The position numbers and the translations under genes are program-made. This document shows, piece by piece, positions 1-8,250 of a stretch of DNA of 34,832 nt. This DNA comes from Butyrivibrio sp. AC2005 (GTDB taxonomy: Bacteria > Bacillota > Clostridia > Lachnospirales > Lachnospiraceae). The DNA lies in assembly GCF_000424145.1 (NCBI RefSeq), contig NZ_AUJI01000048.1, forward strand, positions 1-34,832, given 5' to 3'. Positions within the stretch are counted from its first letter, which is position 1, and each line of letters opens with the position of its first letter. The notes beneath the pieces are model-generated. The model was given only the letters and a program-made list of their open reading frames with translations, was not told the origin of the DNA and did not search any database.

Positions 1-235
1 TGTTCATTGCTGCATAGACTGCTATCTTCATCATATGACGGGGCGTTGCCTGGCCTTTTCTGATTCTTTCATATGTTGCATAAAGATCAGAAAGGTCCAT
101 CTCCTCCACGAATGCGCTTACCAGGCGTACCGGATCGTCATCTGCTACTGATAGGTCTATGTCGAGCGGAAGTTTTATTTGATGATTTAAGGAAGAAAGG
201 CTATAATTTCCTTGTAAGATTTTATTTAGTAGCAT
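1..235 (-). mobile_element. IS1182-like transposase, N-terminal part (cut by window edge)
   Basis: An open frame runs leftward from an ATG at 233-235 to the window edge without a stop, giving 78 residues. It begins MLLNKILQGNYSLSS and continues with DLSDLYATYERIRKGQATP and a run of residues ending KIAVYAAMN. This arrangement (start, short hydrophilic segment, then the helix-rich DUF772-type domain with the 'LV.AFVEEMDLSDLY' theme) is what I know from the N-terminus of IS1182-family transposases. The catalytic DDE part would lie outside the window, so I cannot say whether the element is intact. Together with the transposase at the right end it shows that the window is flanked by insertion sequences. 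Confidence 0.75.
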
Positions 236-251
236 AAATATATTTTACAGC

Positions 252-281
252 AAAGACCAGGCTTTTCGAAGCCTGGTCTTT
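252..281. terminator. 13-bp perfect hairpin with TTCG loop
   Basis: Positions 252-264 and 269-281 are perfect inverted repeats around the tetraloop TTCG. It sits just upstream of the transposase start and is almost symmetrical on both strands. T-tracts are poor on either side, so it may be an IS-end shield against read-through rather than a classical terminator. Confidence 0.5.
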
Positions 282-305
282 GTGTTAATCAAGACTTTTA
301 GCACT

Positions 306-346
306 AAAAAGGGGCCTCGCACTAATTCTTAGTGCGACAGCCCCCA
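306..346 (-). terminator. Rho-independent terminator of the chemoreceptor/binding-protein unit
   Basis: Read on the minus strand, the stem starts GGGGGC, contains CGCACTAA-GAA-TTAGTGCG, closes with CCCC and is followed by TTTTT. It lies 25 bases past the stop of the sugar-binding protein gene. Confidence 0.85.
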
Positions 347-370
347 AGGAGAAAAAATGGCTTGCGTTCT

Positions 371-1375
371 TTAATTAATTGAAGCCGCATTGGATTTATC
401 TACGGGTGAGAAAGGTACCCACACATACATGTGGTTATCTGTGACATACTCTACATCCTTGATGGTACCTTGCTTTGCGAGGGCGATTGCTGCTTCAATG
501 CAGGCTGCGCCCTGACCGGATGCTGACTGATAAACCGTAAACTGCATTCCACCATCGAGGATGGACTGGCATCCGTCCACAGTGGCATCGATACCTACAA
601 CAGGAACCTGTGAGGTATCGATTCCGAGCTCCTGCATTGCCTGAACAACACCGAGAGCCATGGAGTCGTTGTTGCAGATTACACAGTCATAGGGCTGACC
701 GGTTTTTATAAAAGTCTTGAAGCCTTCAGCAGCTTTTTCCGTATCCCAGTAGGCGGTGTCGTTAAATACATAGTTGGCATTGATGCCGTTATCCTTAAAG
801 TATTTCTTAACAGCCTTGGTTCTGTTGATAGCTGCAGGATGTCCGGGCTGTCCCTGGAAGATGACAACGTTTATTGAACCCGGTTTTCCAAGCTTGTTCC
901 ATACGTACTCTGCCTGCATCATACCGGCATCAATTTCATAACTTCCAACATAGATGTACTTATCCGGGGAAAGATGATCCTCGCTGGGCTGTGAGTTGGT
1001 GAAAATTATGGGAATATCACCTGCTGCAATTTCAAGCTGCAGCGCTGTATCGGTATCTACGGGATTGCAGATAATGGCATTGTATCCCTTGGCAGCAGCT
1101 GCGCTAATCTGCTCAACCTGTTCATCAACTGTAGCGCAGGGGGTTCCGAGGTCTACGGTGACACCGGTTTTTTTGCCCGCTTCAACAACGGAGTTCATAA
1201 CGAGTTCCTTGAAGTCATCAAGGGTAATGGTTGAGAAAAATACCTTGACGCCGGAACCGTTTGTGGTAGAACCGCTACCGCCTGAAGAAGCACCGCCGCA
1301 TCCTGCGATGGTAAATGCAGTCAGTATAACCACCGCTGCAAGACTAATTATTTTAGTAAAAATATTCTTCTTCAC
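371..1375 (-). CDS. Sugar-type periplasmic binding lipoprotein (RbsB-like)
   Basis: 334 residues. The N-terminus (MKKNIFTKIISLAAVVILTA) is a signal peptide ending in the lipobox FTIAGC, so the mature protein should be lipid-anchored from Cys26. The rest reads as a type 1 periplasmic binding protein: an early KVFFSTITLDDF strand, AAAAKGYNAIICNPVDTD, a hinge-region NVVIFQGQPGHPAAINRTKA, and VICNNDSMALGVVQAMQELG with PVVGIDATVDG, the typical ribose/galactose-binding pattern. It lies 14 bases after the chemoreceptor gene, so the two are co-transcribed. No permease or ATPase gene is nearby. I infer that it presents a sugar or related ligand to the chemoreceptor rather than to a transporter, though it could also serve a distant ABC system. 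The exact ligand is not visible. Confidence 0.9.
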   Translation of the reverse strand: MKKNIFTKIISLAAVVILTAFTIAGCGGASSGGSGSTTNGSGVKVFFSTITLDDFKELVMNSVVEAGKKTGVTVDLGTPCATVDEQVEQISAAAAKGYNAIICNPVDTDTALQLEIAAGDIPIIFTNSQPSEDHLSPDKYIYVGSYEIDAGMMQAEYVWNKLGKPGSINVVIFQGQPGHPAAINRTKAVKKYFKDNGINANYVFNDTAYWDTEKAAEGFKTFIKTGQPYDCVICNNDSMALGVVQAMQELGIDTSQVPVVGIDATVDGCQSILDGGMQFTVYQSASGQGAACIEAAIALAKQGTIKDVEYVTDNHMYVWVPFSPVDKSNAASIN

Positions 1376-1389
1376 GATAAGACCTCCTC

Positions 1390-3387
1390 TTAAATCTTAA
1401 ACTGTTGAACATGGGAAGTAAGAGTGTCAGACGTGTTTGCAAGCTCGTGGGAGTTGTTAGCCACATCTTCACTGTTCCTGGAAATGGTCTTAGCCTGTTC
1501 AACCATGTTCTGTGAGGTTGCCAGTATCTCATCAGCGCTGGCTGCCTGTTCCTCGGAAATGGCAGCTACGTTGGTTGCTACGTCATCTACCTTTTCAACG
1601 TCTCTGATCATATCCTCTATGCAGGCGTTGGAAGCCTGGATATTTTCATAAATCTGATCAAAGGTATCAACCGCAACATGTATAAGTTCACTGTTTTTCT
1701 CGATGCTTTCAGCACTGGCATTGGCCTGTCCGACTGCTTCATCAATAAGTCTGTGAACCTCTTCGATGAGGTTGGAAATATTGGTGGCACTCTCGGAACT
1801 GGTCTGGGCCAGTTTTCCTATCTGAGTCGCAACTACCGCAAAGCCCTTACCTGCTTCTCCTGCCCGGGCAGCTTCAATGGAAGCGTTGAGAGAGAGGAGG
1901 TTGGTCTCTTCAGCGATTTCAGCGATCATGCTTACGATATTTGTGATTTCTTCTGAAGCTGTTCCTACTTCGTTGATAGCATCAACAAGCTTGCTGTTTG
2001 CGGTCTGGATTCCATCCATTGCGTGGGAGAGCTTTTCCATATCTTCGCGGCCCTTCTGGGAAATCTTAACGGTTTCCTTCATGGCCTCATCAGCTTTTTG
2101 TGAATTATCACGTGTGTCGGCAACAACGGTTGCAAGTGTTGTTGCATTATTGGCGATGTCGCCTACTGCAACGGCCAGCTGGTCAACGGTGTCGTTCAGC
2201 TGCTGCATTGCTTCAGCCTGAGACTGTGATGCATTGAACATGTCCTTTGATACGGAATCGGAGGTTTCGGATTCCTGTTTGAGCTTTTCGGATTCTTCGC
2301 TGATGCTGGAGAGCATATGCCTCATGCTCTCGACGAATTCAGCAATCTTACTGCTCATTACACCAATTTCATCATTGCTTTCCTGCTGAACGTTTATAGT
2401 GAAGTCGCCTTCGCTCATTGCATGGATGCTCTTTGTAATTCCGGCAAGAGGAGCGATAACTCTGCTTACAACAAAGATGATAAGGAGAATGATAACAATA
2501 ACGGATACAACGCCGGTGATAATGAGGTAATTACCAAGCTCCTGCACGCTTGCCATGATAACGTCTTCTGCAATGTATGAAACGAGAACCCAGTCAGTTC
2601 CCTTGATTTCCTGGAAGGCTACAACATATGCGCCAATATCCTGGGTGGTATAATCGCCATCATTTATAGCCTTGGCTATACTGCTAAGGAGTTTGTTGCT
2701 GTTATCTGTGCTAAGTGTTGTGGAAACAAGTGATGTATCTCTGTGAGCAAGGATGGTGTTGTCGTTAGTATCTACAAGGAAGGAACTTGCCTTCTCCATC
2801 TTTACACCGGAGTTAACGATGATACTGATTTTTTCAAGAGTAACGTCCGCAGAGATAACCTTTATGGAATCATCACCATAATTAATAATGGCAGCTGCGC
2901 TGACAACGTTTTTGCCCTCAGCGTTTTTGTAAGCTGTTCCATACTGCATATTTGCTCTGCTAAGTCCTTGCTTGTACCAGGTTGAGCTTGTGGGATCGGC
3001 TTCTTCAAGCTCTGACTTGGTAGGCTTTATAAATTCGCCTTCGGAGGTTGCTATGTGAAGACCCTCCGGGGCGTTGCTGTTGAAATCATAGTAGGAGTCA
3101 AGGATTTTCTGGAGCTGCTCCTCGTTAGGATTTAAGCCCTCGATACCTTGCTTGGCTGTTTTGAAAAATTCGAGATTTTCATTCAGCCATGATTCGATGT
3201 TGTTCGCCTGGTTGGAAATTGAGGAATTGAGGTTGGAAGTAGCAAGCTCAGTCATGCGCTTTTTGGACAAGGTTGTAGCGATAAGAACGATAGCAGCAAT
3301 CATGATTACTACTATAGGAACGATGTAGATAAGCAGCCTGTTCCTGATTTTTCCGCTCCGACGGATTTTTAAGGGTTTTTCGCTCAT
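1390..3387 (-). CDS. Methyl-accepting chemotaxis protein (dCache-HAMP-MCP)
   Basis: 665 residues. A first membrane helix is at about residues 19-42 ([19 protein letters not shown]). An extracellular dCache-type sensor of about 230 residues follows (note [20 protein letters not shown] and [12 protein letters not shown]). The second helix is at about 286-312, then HAMP, then the cytoplasmic signalling coiled coil. The highly conserved hairpin tip is intact ([28 protein letters not shown]), so it should couple to CheW/CheA. A good ribosome site (TAAGGAGG) precedes the ATG. It is the first gene of a two-gene minus-strand unit with the sugar-binding lipoprotein, which suggests that the receptor senses the ligand-loaded binding protein. 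The dCache domain could also bind a small molecule directly. Confidence 0.95.
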   Translation of the reverse strand: MSEKPLKIRRSGKIRNRLLIYIVPIVVIMIAAIVLIATTLSKKRMTELATSNLNSSISNQANNIESWLNENLEFFKTAKQGIEGLNPNEEQLQKILDSYYDFNSNAPEGLHIATSEGEFIKPTKSELEEADPTSSTWYKQGLSRANMQYGTAYKNAEGKNVVSAAAIINYGDDSIKVISADVTLEKISIIVNSGVKMEKASSFLVDTNDNTILAHRDTSLVSTTLSTDNSNKLLSSIAKAINDGDYTTQDIGAYVVAFQEIKGTDWVLVSYIAEDVIMASVQELGNYLIITGVVSVIVIILLIIFVVSRVIAPLAGITKSIHAMSEGDFTINVQQESNDEIGVMSSKIAEFVESMRHMLSSISEESEKLKQESETSDSVSKDMFNASQSQAEAMQQLNDTVDQLAVAVGDIANNATTLATVVADTRDNSQKADEAMKETVKISQKGREDMEKLSHAMDGIQTANSKLVDAINEVGTASEEITNIVSMIAEIAEETNLLSLNASIEAARAGEAGKGFAVVATQIGKLAQTSSESATNISNLIEEVHRLIDEAVGQANASAESIEKNSELIHVAVDTFDQIYENIQASNACIEDMIRDVEKVDDVATNVAAISEEQAASADEILATSQNMVEQAKTISRNSEDVANNSHELANTSDTLTSHVQQFKI

Positions 3388-3428
3388 AAAGGCCTCCTTA
3401 AATAGGTAAAGGAAACAAAAAACTTATT

Positions 3429-3456
3429 ATTATATCAATTTTAAAGTTAGCACAAA
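3429..3456 (-). promoter_or_regulatory. Possible sigma-A promoter for the chemoreceptor gene
   Basis: On the minus strand TTTGTG (3451-3456) is followed after 16 bases by a perfect TATAAT (3429-3434). The -35 is weak. It lies about 40 bases ahead of the gene start. No flagellar sigma-D signature was seen. Confidence 0.4.
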
Positions 3457-3519
3457 TACTAATAAAAATCTGTATGTATATCCTTAAATTTGCATAAAAA
3501 ATTACGAAAATATGTATCA

Positions 3520-3740
3520 AAAAGATTTAAGAGCTACGCCGCAGATATGTATATCAGAAATATGCGTTTACGTCTGCGTCGTGGTTTTCTAAAATTATTA
3601 AAAAAGCAGATATCTCCTCTCACTTTGTTCGGGGCAGTCGATATCTGCTTTTTATAAAATTTTGAAAACCATCTCCTCGTCCGAGAACTGCATATTTCTG
3701 ATATACATATCTGCGGCTGAAACTGCATAAATCCTTTTGG
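3520..3740. repeat. Large nested palindromic element (MITE-like or structured RNA)
   Basis: This fills the intergenic region between the divergent genes at 3387 and 3853. Positions 3538-3565 and 3690-3717 are perfect 28-base inverted repeats (outer ends GCCGCAG and CTGCGGC). Inside them, 3581-3596 pairs imperfectly with 3657-3672, and 3601-3614 pairs perfectly with 3640-3653 around a 25-base loop. Weaker pairing continues outward to about 3520 and 3740. The inner hairpin, A-run on one side and T-run on the other, could terminate transcription in both directions. The whole could fold as one hairpin of about 180-220 bases. An open frame across it on the minus strand has no coding features. Confidence 0.8.
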
Positions 3741-3852
3741 GATAAAGGTGAGAAGTCAATTGCATCTTACAGGTTAGGAGATTATACTTATCTATATATC
3801 TGCCATTGCGTGGCTATGGGTATAGATCAAGGATAGGTGAAGGGGGTTGAGC

Positions 3853-4284
3853 ATGGAGAACGAAGAGCTTCTTAGAAAAATAGCAGAGAATTCGGAAAAG
3901 AGTTTAAAACTTCAGAAATTCAGAACATTATGTGTGGTTATTATAATGTTAGGGCTGGTGTTTACATTTTTCCTGCTGGTGCCAAGGGTGATCAGTACCG
4001 TGGATAAGGTCAATAAGGCAGCAGAAGCTGCGCAGGAGACAATCGCCAAAGCTCAGGAGTCCTTTAAAAAGGCTCAGTCCACAATGGATGAGCTCGATGA
4101 AATGGCCAATTCACTTACAAGTACCAGTGATGAGATGAACTCACTTATTACTCAAAATAGTGAGAAAATCACAGATTCACTTGAGAAAATGGCAGGTATA
4201 GATTTTGATGGATTGAATAATGGAATAAAGGATCTTCAGGATGCGGTTGGTCCTTTGGCAACCTTTATGAAAAAATTCAGATAA
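3853..4284 (+). CDS. Small coiled-coil membrane protein, unknown function
   Basis: 143 residues from the ATG at 3853. A TTG six bases upstream is in frame but lies inside the spacing region of the ribosome site GGTGAAGGGGG, so I prefer the ATG. The protein has a short charged cytoplasmic N-terminus, one membrane helix (about residues 24-44, CVVIIMLGLVFTFFLLVP), then a long Ala/Lys/Glu-rich coiled coil with repeated KAAEAAQETIAKAQESFKKA-type heptads and a terminal region ending FMKKFR. This resembles the DUF948-like class of small anchored coiled-coil proteins, but I do not recognise a specific family. It is followed after 19 bases by the DUF6465-like gene, so they are probably co-transcribed. 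Confidence 0.75.
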   Translation: MENEELLRKIAENSEKSLKLQKFRTLCVVIIMLGLVFTFFLLVPRVISTVDKVNKAAEAAQETIAKAQESFKKAQSTMDELDEMANSLTSTSDEMNSLITQNSEKITDSLEKMAGIDFDGLNNGIKDLQDAVGPLATFMKKFR

Positions 4285-4303
4285 TTACGGGAGGGTATGA
4301 AAA

Positions 4304-4816
4304 ATGGCAAAGAAGACAGCAACAGACAAAATCATGGATCTTGCAAAGAATGTTGGGGAGGCAGCAAAGCCTTATGTGGAAAAGGCTGAACCCATCATTG
4401 AGAAGGCTAAGGAAAAGGCTGAGCCTATGCTTGACGAGGTTAAGGAGAAGAGCGGCCCTGTTATTAAGGATGTGATGGAGAAGGCAGAGCCTGTTATCAA
4501 TGAGGTTAAAAAGAGAACTGCTCCCGCAACCAAGGTGCTTAAGGAGCAGAGTGAAAAGGCTGCTGATGCTGTAAAGGCAGCAACCAAGGATATTTCCGAG
4601 AGCAATGCCAAGAAGGCATCAAAAACTGAATTTTTCATTCAGTTCAACGATTATGAGGTAAGGACTGAGGATATCGCGCAGATTATCCGTGAGCAGTATG
4701 TTGCTGCAGGTCACAAGATGGCTGATATCAAGGAACTCCAGATATACTTAAAGCCTGAGGAAAACACGGCATATTACGTTGTTAACCACAAGGATACAGG
4801 CAAGTATACATATTAA
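4304..4816 (+). CDS. DUF6465-like protein with Lys/Glu/Pro repeat
   Basis: 170 residues. The first half is an amphipathic, degenerate repeat of about 11 residues with the theme EKAEPxIxEVKEK (residues 20-75), followed by an Ala/Lys-rich stretch. The second half (about 108-170) is a compact alpha/beta domain (FFIQFNDYEVRTEDIAQIIR, then IKELQIYLKPEENTAYYVVN). That domain matches my memory of DUF6465, a small domain common in Lachnospiraceae and of unknown function. There is no membrane segment or signal peptide. The helical repeat may interact with the coiled-coil protein encoded just upstream. The start is set by GGGAGG at 4289-4294, 9 bases upstream. Confidence 0.75.
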   Translation: MAKKTATDKIMDLAKNVGEAAKPYVEKAEPIIEKAKEKAEPMLDEVKEKSGPVIKDVMEKAEPVINEVKKRTAPATKVLKEQSEKAADAVKAATKDISESNAKKASKTEFFIQFNDYEVRTEDIAQIIREQYVAAGHKMADIKELQIYLKPEENTAYYVVNHKDTGKYTY

Positions 4817-4828
4817 TTTGGAGCTATT

Positions 4829-5134
4829 ATGGCAATTGAAAAGCAGACCTTCTTCAACCTGAGACATTACGAATACGGCGAAGCATTCTTTGGCAGCTAC
4901 AAGGGAATGCGCTATCGCCTTGCGCGGGAACCTCTTGAAAACGTGTTCTTTACACCGGTTGATAAAAGAGACCCTGAAGCGAGACTTATGGCTACAGTGT
5001 GGCCTGAGCCCTACAGCTATTTTGATACAGAGGATGAAAAGAAAATATCAGAGAAATTCGAGATAACCGAGGAGGGCTTCGAAGAGGCCATCGCTTGGAT
5101 TAATGCGCAATTCGAGTCGGGTAATTGGAGTTAA
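4829..5134 (+). CDS. Small conserved protein, often labelled GNAT-like
   Basis: 101 residues, soluble, starting 12 bases after the previous stop behind TTTGGAG. It contains FFGSYKGMRYRLARE, ARLMATVWPEPYSYFDTEDE and a C-terminal EEGFEEAIAWINAQFE. Proteins of this length with a SYKGMRYR motif and a WPEP motif are widespread in Lachnospiraceae and are sometimes annotated as GNAT acetyltransferases. I see no acetyl-CoA binding motif (Q/RxxGxG/A), so I would not assign that activity. It is the last gene before a strong terminator, so it closes the three-gene unit that begins at 3853. Confidence 0.7.
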   Translation: MAIEKQTFFNLRHYEYGEAFFGSYKGMRYRLAREPLENVFFTPVDKRDPEARLMATVWPEPYSYFDTEDEKKISEKFEITEEGFEEAIAWINAQFESGNWS

Positions 5135-5141
5135 CTATGTG

Positions 5142-5183
5142 GGAGCTGTTGCACTGTTTTTGGTGCACAGCTCCTATTATTTT
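5142..5183 (+). terminator. Rho-independent terminator
   Basis: GGAGCTGTTGCAC (5142-5154) pairs with GTGCACAGCTCC (5163-5174) with one bulge, followed by TATTATTTT. It ends the small three-gene unit. Confidence 0.85.
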
Positions 5184-5272
5184 AGGAAAATCATATTTCG
5201 GGGAAAAATTTGCATAAATATAAAAGGAAATGCAAAAAAAACGCAGAATATTATTAAGGTGAGGAGTTTTGT

Positions 5273-6277
5273 ATGAAAATAAGGGAAAGCTTAGAAAACA
5301 GAGAAAGACTAAACTTAAGTCCATATGCAACACTCAGCATGAATTCCAGAGGAAGGGAAAATGAAGAGGAACCCTGTGATATTCGCCCCTGTTTTCAGAG
5401 AGACAGGGACAGAATCCTGTATTCAAAGTCTTTTCGCAGACTTAAGGATAAGACGCAGGTATTCCTGACACCGGACGGTGACCACTACAGGACGAGAATG
5501 ACTCATACCCTTGAGGTCGCCCAGAACGCCAGGACCATCGCCAGAGCTCTTAAGCTCAACGAGGATCTTGCGGAGGCTATTGCTTTTGGCCATGATCTAG
5601 GACATACTCCTTTCGGACATGCGGGTGAGAGAGCTCTTAATGAGGTCTGTCCCTTCGGTTTCAGACACAACGAGCAGAGCCTTCGAACAGTCGAGATACT
5701 TGAGAAGGACGGGCAGGGACTGAATCTTACCTTTGAAGTTAAGGACGGGATAATCAATCACGAGATGGATCTTACACCGCTTACACTTGAGGGCAGAGTA
5801 GTCAGGCTCTCTGATAAAATCGCCTACATTCATCACGATATGGATGATGCCATCAGAGGCGGAATCCTTAAGGAATCAGATGTCCCAGAGAGAATCTGCA
5901 AAGTTATCGGACACTCAAACGGCGAATGGCTCGACACTTTTATTCATGATATTGTCGAGACCAGCTCCGGACGCAATGACATTATGATGTCGGATGAGGT
6001 CTGGGATGCGCTTATGGCACTCAGAACCTTCATGTTTGAGAGTGTCTACACCAATCCTGTTGCAAAAGGACAGGAGGGAAAAGCGGAGAATCTTATAAAA
6101 ATACTCTACCAGTACTACATGGATCACGACGATCTGTTGCCCGATTACCTCACAAGGATGCGTGATACGCAGCCCAAGGAAAAGCTGGTATGTGATTTTA
6201 TAAGCTCAATGACAGACCGCTTCGCTATAGCAAAATTTCACCAGTACTTTGTCCCTAAGAGTTGGGAAGTGTTATAA
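5273..6277 (+). CDS. dgt: dGTPase-like HD-domain triphosphohydrolase
   Basis: 334 residues, the short Dgt form usual in Gram-positives. It would hydrolyse dNTPs (dGTP in the type enzyme) to the nucleoside and triphosphate. The HD metal site is clear: RMTHTLEVAQNARTIAR (first His), AIAFGHDLGHTPFGHAGE (His-Asp pair) and LSDKIAYIHHDMDDA (last Asp). The N-terminal CDIRPCFQRDRDRILYSKSF is also typical. The ribosome site AAGGTGAGG precedes the ATG at the proper distance. It lies at the head of the dgt-dnaG-rpoD block, a known arrangement in Clostridia, linking nucleotide pools with replication priming and housekeeping transcription. The call is firm; substrate preference among dNTPs is not visible. 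Confidence 0.95.
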   Translation: MKIRESLENRERLNLSPYATLSMNSRGRENEEEPCDIRPCFQRDRDRILYSKSFRRLKDKTQVFLTPDGDHYRTRMTHTLEVAQNARTIARALKLNEDLAEAIAFGHDLGHTPFGHAGERALNEVCPFGFRHNEQSLRTVEILEKDGQGLNLTFEVKDGIINHEMDLTPLTLEGRVVRLSDKIAYIHHDMDDAIRGGILKESDVPERICKVIGHSNGEWLDTFIHDIVETSSGRNDIMMSDEVWDALMALRTFMFESVYTNPVAKGQEGKAENLIKILYQYYMDHDDLLPDYLTRMRDTQPKEKLVCDFISSMTDRFAIAKFHQYFVPKSWEVL

Positions 6278-6321
6278 ACTGAAGTCTACTCAAATATAAG
6301 TGAAGTGCAATATAAACAAAA

Positions 6322-6420
6322 GCCTTCCCCCTCTGGGGCGCACATCGTCCGGGGGACGATGGCTTTGCGCGGACCGAAGCGGAGCGGAGACAAGGTGGCG
6401 CGAAGCGCCGGATGAGGGGT
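6322..6420. repeat. GC-rich interspersed palindromic repeat
   Basis: This 99-base block is far richer in GC than its surroundings. It starts AGCCTTCCCCCTCTGGGG and ends AAGGTGGCGCGAAGCGCC followed by GGATGAGGGG. It contains CATCGTCC-GGG-GGACGATG (6343-6361) and GGCGC-GAA-GCGCC (6397-6409). The ends match a repeat I recall as widespread in gut Firmicutes (CCTTCCCC ... GGTGGCGCGAAGCGCC). It sits between dgt and dnaG inside the presumed operon and could form an RNA processing or attenuation structure. The remaining bases of the 169-base gap are AT-rich and unremarkable. Confidence 0.75.
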
Positions 6421-6446
6421 GTTTAATAGTATAACAGGTATGTAAC

Positions 6447-8225
6447 ATGAGATATTCAGATGAGATCATCGAGGAGGTCAGATCCCGCAGTGACATCGTT
6501 GACATTATAGGCCAGTATGTGAGCCTTAAGCGGTCGGGTGCCAACTACGTGGGACTATGTCCTTTTCATAATGAAAAGTCGCCATCCTTCAGTGTATCGC
6601 CCTCAAAGCAGATGTTTTACTGCTTTGGATGCAGGGTTGGAGGTAACGTCTTTTCCTTTTTAATGAAATATGACAACTTAACATTTGGAGAAGCCATGAA
6701 AACCCTGGCGGAAAGAGCAGGTGTAAAGCTTCCTGAGGAGGATGAATCGCCTCAGGCCAAAATGATGCGTGACAAGCGTCAGACCATGCTCGAGATAAAC
6801 AAGGAGGCTGCAAAGTACTATGTTTATCAGCTGAAAACTCCTGCCGGAGAAAAGGGACTTAAATACTTCAGGGACAGGGCTTTATCCGATGAGACGATAA
6901 AGAAATTCGGACTTGGATTTGCCAATGTGACAAGTGACGACCTGGTCAAATATCTGCGTAGTAAGGGGTACAAGGATGCGACCATAATCGAGGCAGGCCT
7001 TGCATCACACGATGAAAAATTCGGAACACACGACAAATTCTGGAACAGAGTAATGTTCCCCATACTGGATGCGAATTCCAAGGTGATAGGCTTCGGCGGA
7101 CGAGTAATGGGAGATGGAAAGCCCAAATACCTGAACTCACCGGAGACCATGGTTTTCGACAAGAGTCGCAATCTGTTCGGACTGAATTATGCCAAAAATG
7201 CCAGAGCGGGTTACATCATAATCTGCGAGGGCTACATGGATGTTATAGCCATGCACCAGGCAGGCTTCGGAATGGCGGTGGCTTCGCTTGGAACAGCATT
7301 TACGCCCCAGCAGGCGAACCTTTTGAAGCGGTATACCGACCTGGTAATCCTCTCCTACGATAGCGACGGAGCCGGAACAAGCGCCGCCCTGAGGGGGATT
7401 GAGATACTTAAAGGTGCAGGCTTAAAAGGCAAGGTTTTGAACCTAAAGCCCTATAAGGACCCAGATGAATTCATAAAAAATGAAGGAAGGGAAGCCTTTG
7501 AGGAGAGAATCAAAAAGGCCGAAAATCCGTTTTTCTTCGAGATATCAGTAAAGCAGAAGGAATTCGACATGAGCGATCCCGCTGAGAAGACCGAGTTTCA
7601 CAGGTTTATCGGTAAAAAGCTCTGCGAATTTACGGAAGCGGTTGAGAGGGAAAACTACCTGGAAGCCGTAGCGCAGAGGTACATGATAAGCGCTGATGAC
7701 CTGCACAAGCTTGTGGCGAGTCTTGCAGCTGAGGGCGGAATAGTAAAAACTAAAGCCGCACCAAAGCCCATAAAGGCAGCCGGAGTCATCAAGGAGGATC
7801 CGTCAAGAAAACCGCAGCGACTTTTAATAACGTGGCTTGCAGATGAGCCGAAGGTTTTTTCTACGGTGAAAAAGTGGATAAATCCTGAAGATTTTTCAGA
7901 TGACATGTACAGAAGCATAGCGGATGAGTTGTGGAAGGGAATGGATGACGGTAGCTTTGATCCTGCAAAGGTCATGAACCATTTTACGGATGAAGAACAG
8001 CAAAGAGAAGTCGCAGAACTTTTTAACACTAACCTTGTTAAGGTGGAAACAAAAGATGAACGTGAAAAAGCAATGCGCGATATTCTCTATGATATAAAGA
8101 AGTCAGGCTACGAGAAAAAGCTCTCGAATATGGCAAGTGATGCACCTGAGAGGTGGAACTTTACACTTGAAGGTAAGAGAACCTTAGAGGAACTCTCGAG
8201 AGCAAAGATAATTCTGGACGCGTAA
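6447..8225 (+). CDS. dnaG: DNA primase
   Basis: 592 residues, standard length. It synthesises RNA primers at the replication fork. The zinc-binding domain is complete: Cys38, His41, Cys59 and Cys62 ([13 protein letters not shown] ... FYCFGC). The TOPRIM core shows [19 protein letters not shown] and [18 protein letters not shown], carrying the catalytic acidic residues. The C-terminal region (about residues 450-592) should be the helicase-binding domain that contacts DnaB/DnaC. The ribosome site before the ATG is weak (ACAGGT), unlike most genes here, so translation may depend partly on coupling or leader structure; the GC-rich repeat ends only 27 bases upstream. rpoD follows 25 bases downstream. 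Confidence 0.97.
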   Translation: MRYSDEIIEEVRSRSDIVDIIGQYVSLKRSGANYVGLCPFHNEKSPSFSVSPSKQMFYCFGCRVGGNVFSFLMKYDNLTFGEAMKTLAERAGVKLPEEDESPQAKMMRDKRQTMLEINKEAAKYYVYQLKTPAGEKGLKYFRDRALSDETIKKFGLGFANVTSDDLVKYLRSKGYKDATIIEAGLASHDEKFGTHDKFWNRVMFPILDANSKVIGFGGRVMGDGKPKYLNSPETMVFDKSRNLFGLNYAKNARAGYIIICEGYMDVIAMHQAGFGMAVASLGTAFTPQQANLLKRYTDLVILSYDSDGAGTSAALRGIEILKGAGLKGKVLNLKPYKDPDEFIKNEGREAFEERIKKAENPFFFEISVKQKEFDMSDPAEKTEFHRFIGKKLCEFTEAVERENYLEAVAQRYMISADDLHKLVASLAAEGGIVKTKAAPKPIKAAGVIKEDPSRKPQRLLITWLADEPKVFSTVKKWINPEDFSDDMYRSIADELWKGMDDGSFDPAKVMNHFTDEEQQREVAELFNTNLVKVETKDEREKAMRDILYDIKKSGYEKKLSNMASDAPERWNFTLEGKRTLEELSRAKIILDA

Positions 8226-8250
8226 TACAATAGAAAGGAAGAAAATAAAA

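Noticed and set aside
996..1400. Plus-strand frame opposite the sugar-binding protein gene
   Set aside because: It is antisense to a clear gene, without a ribosome site or recognisable domain.
3534..3728. 64-codon minus-strand open frame
   Set aside because: It lies entirely inside the palindromic element, has no ribosome site and no domain-like sequence.
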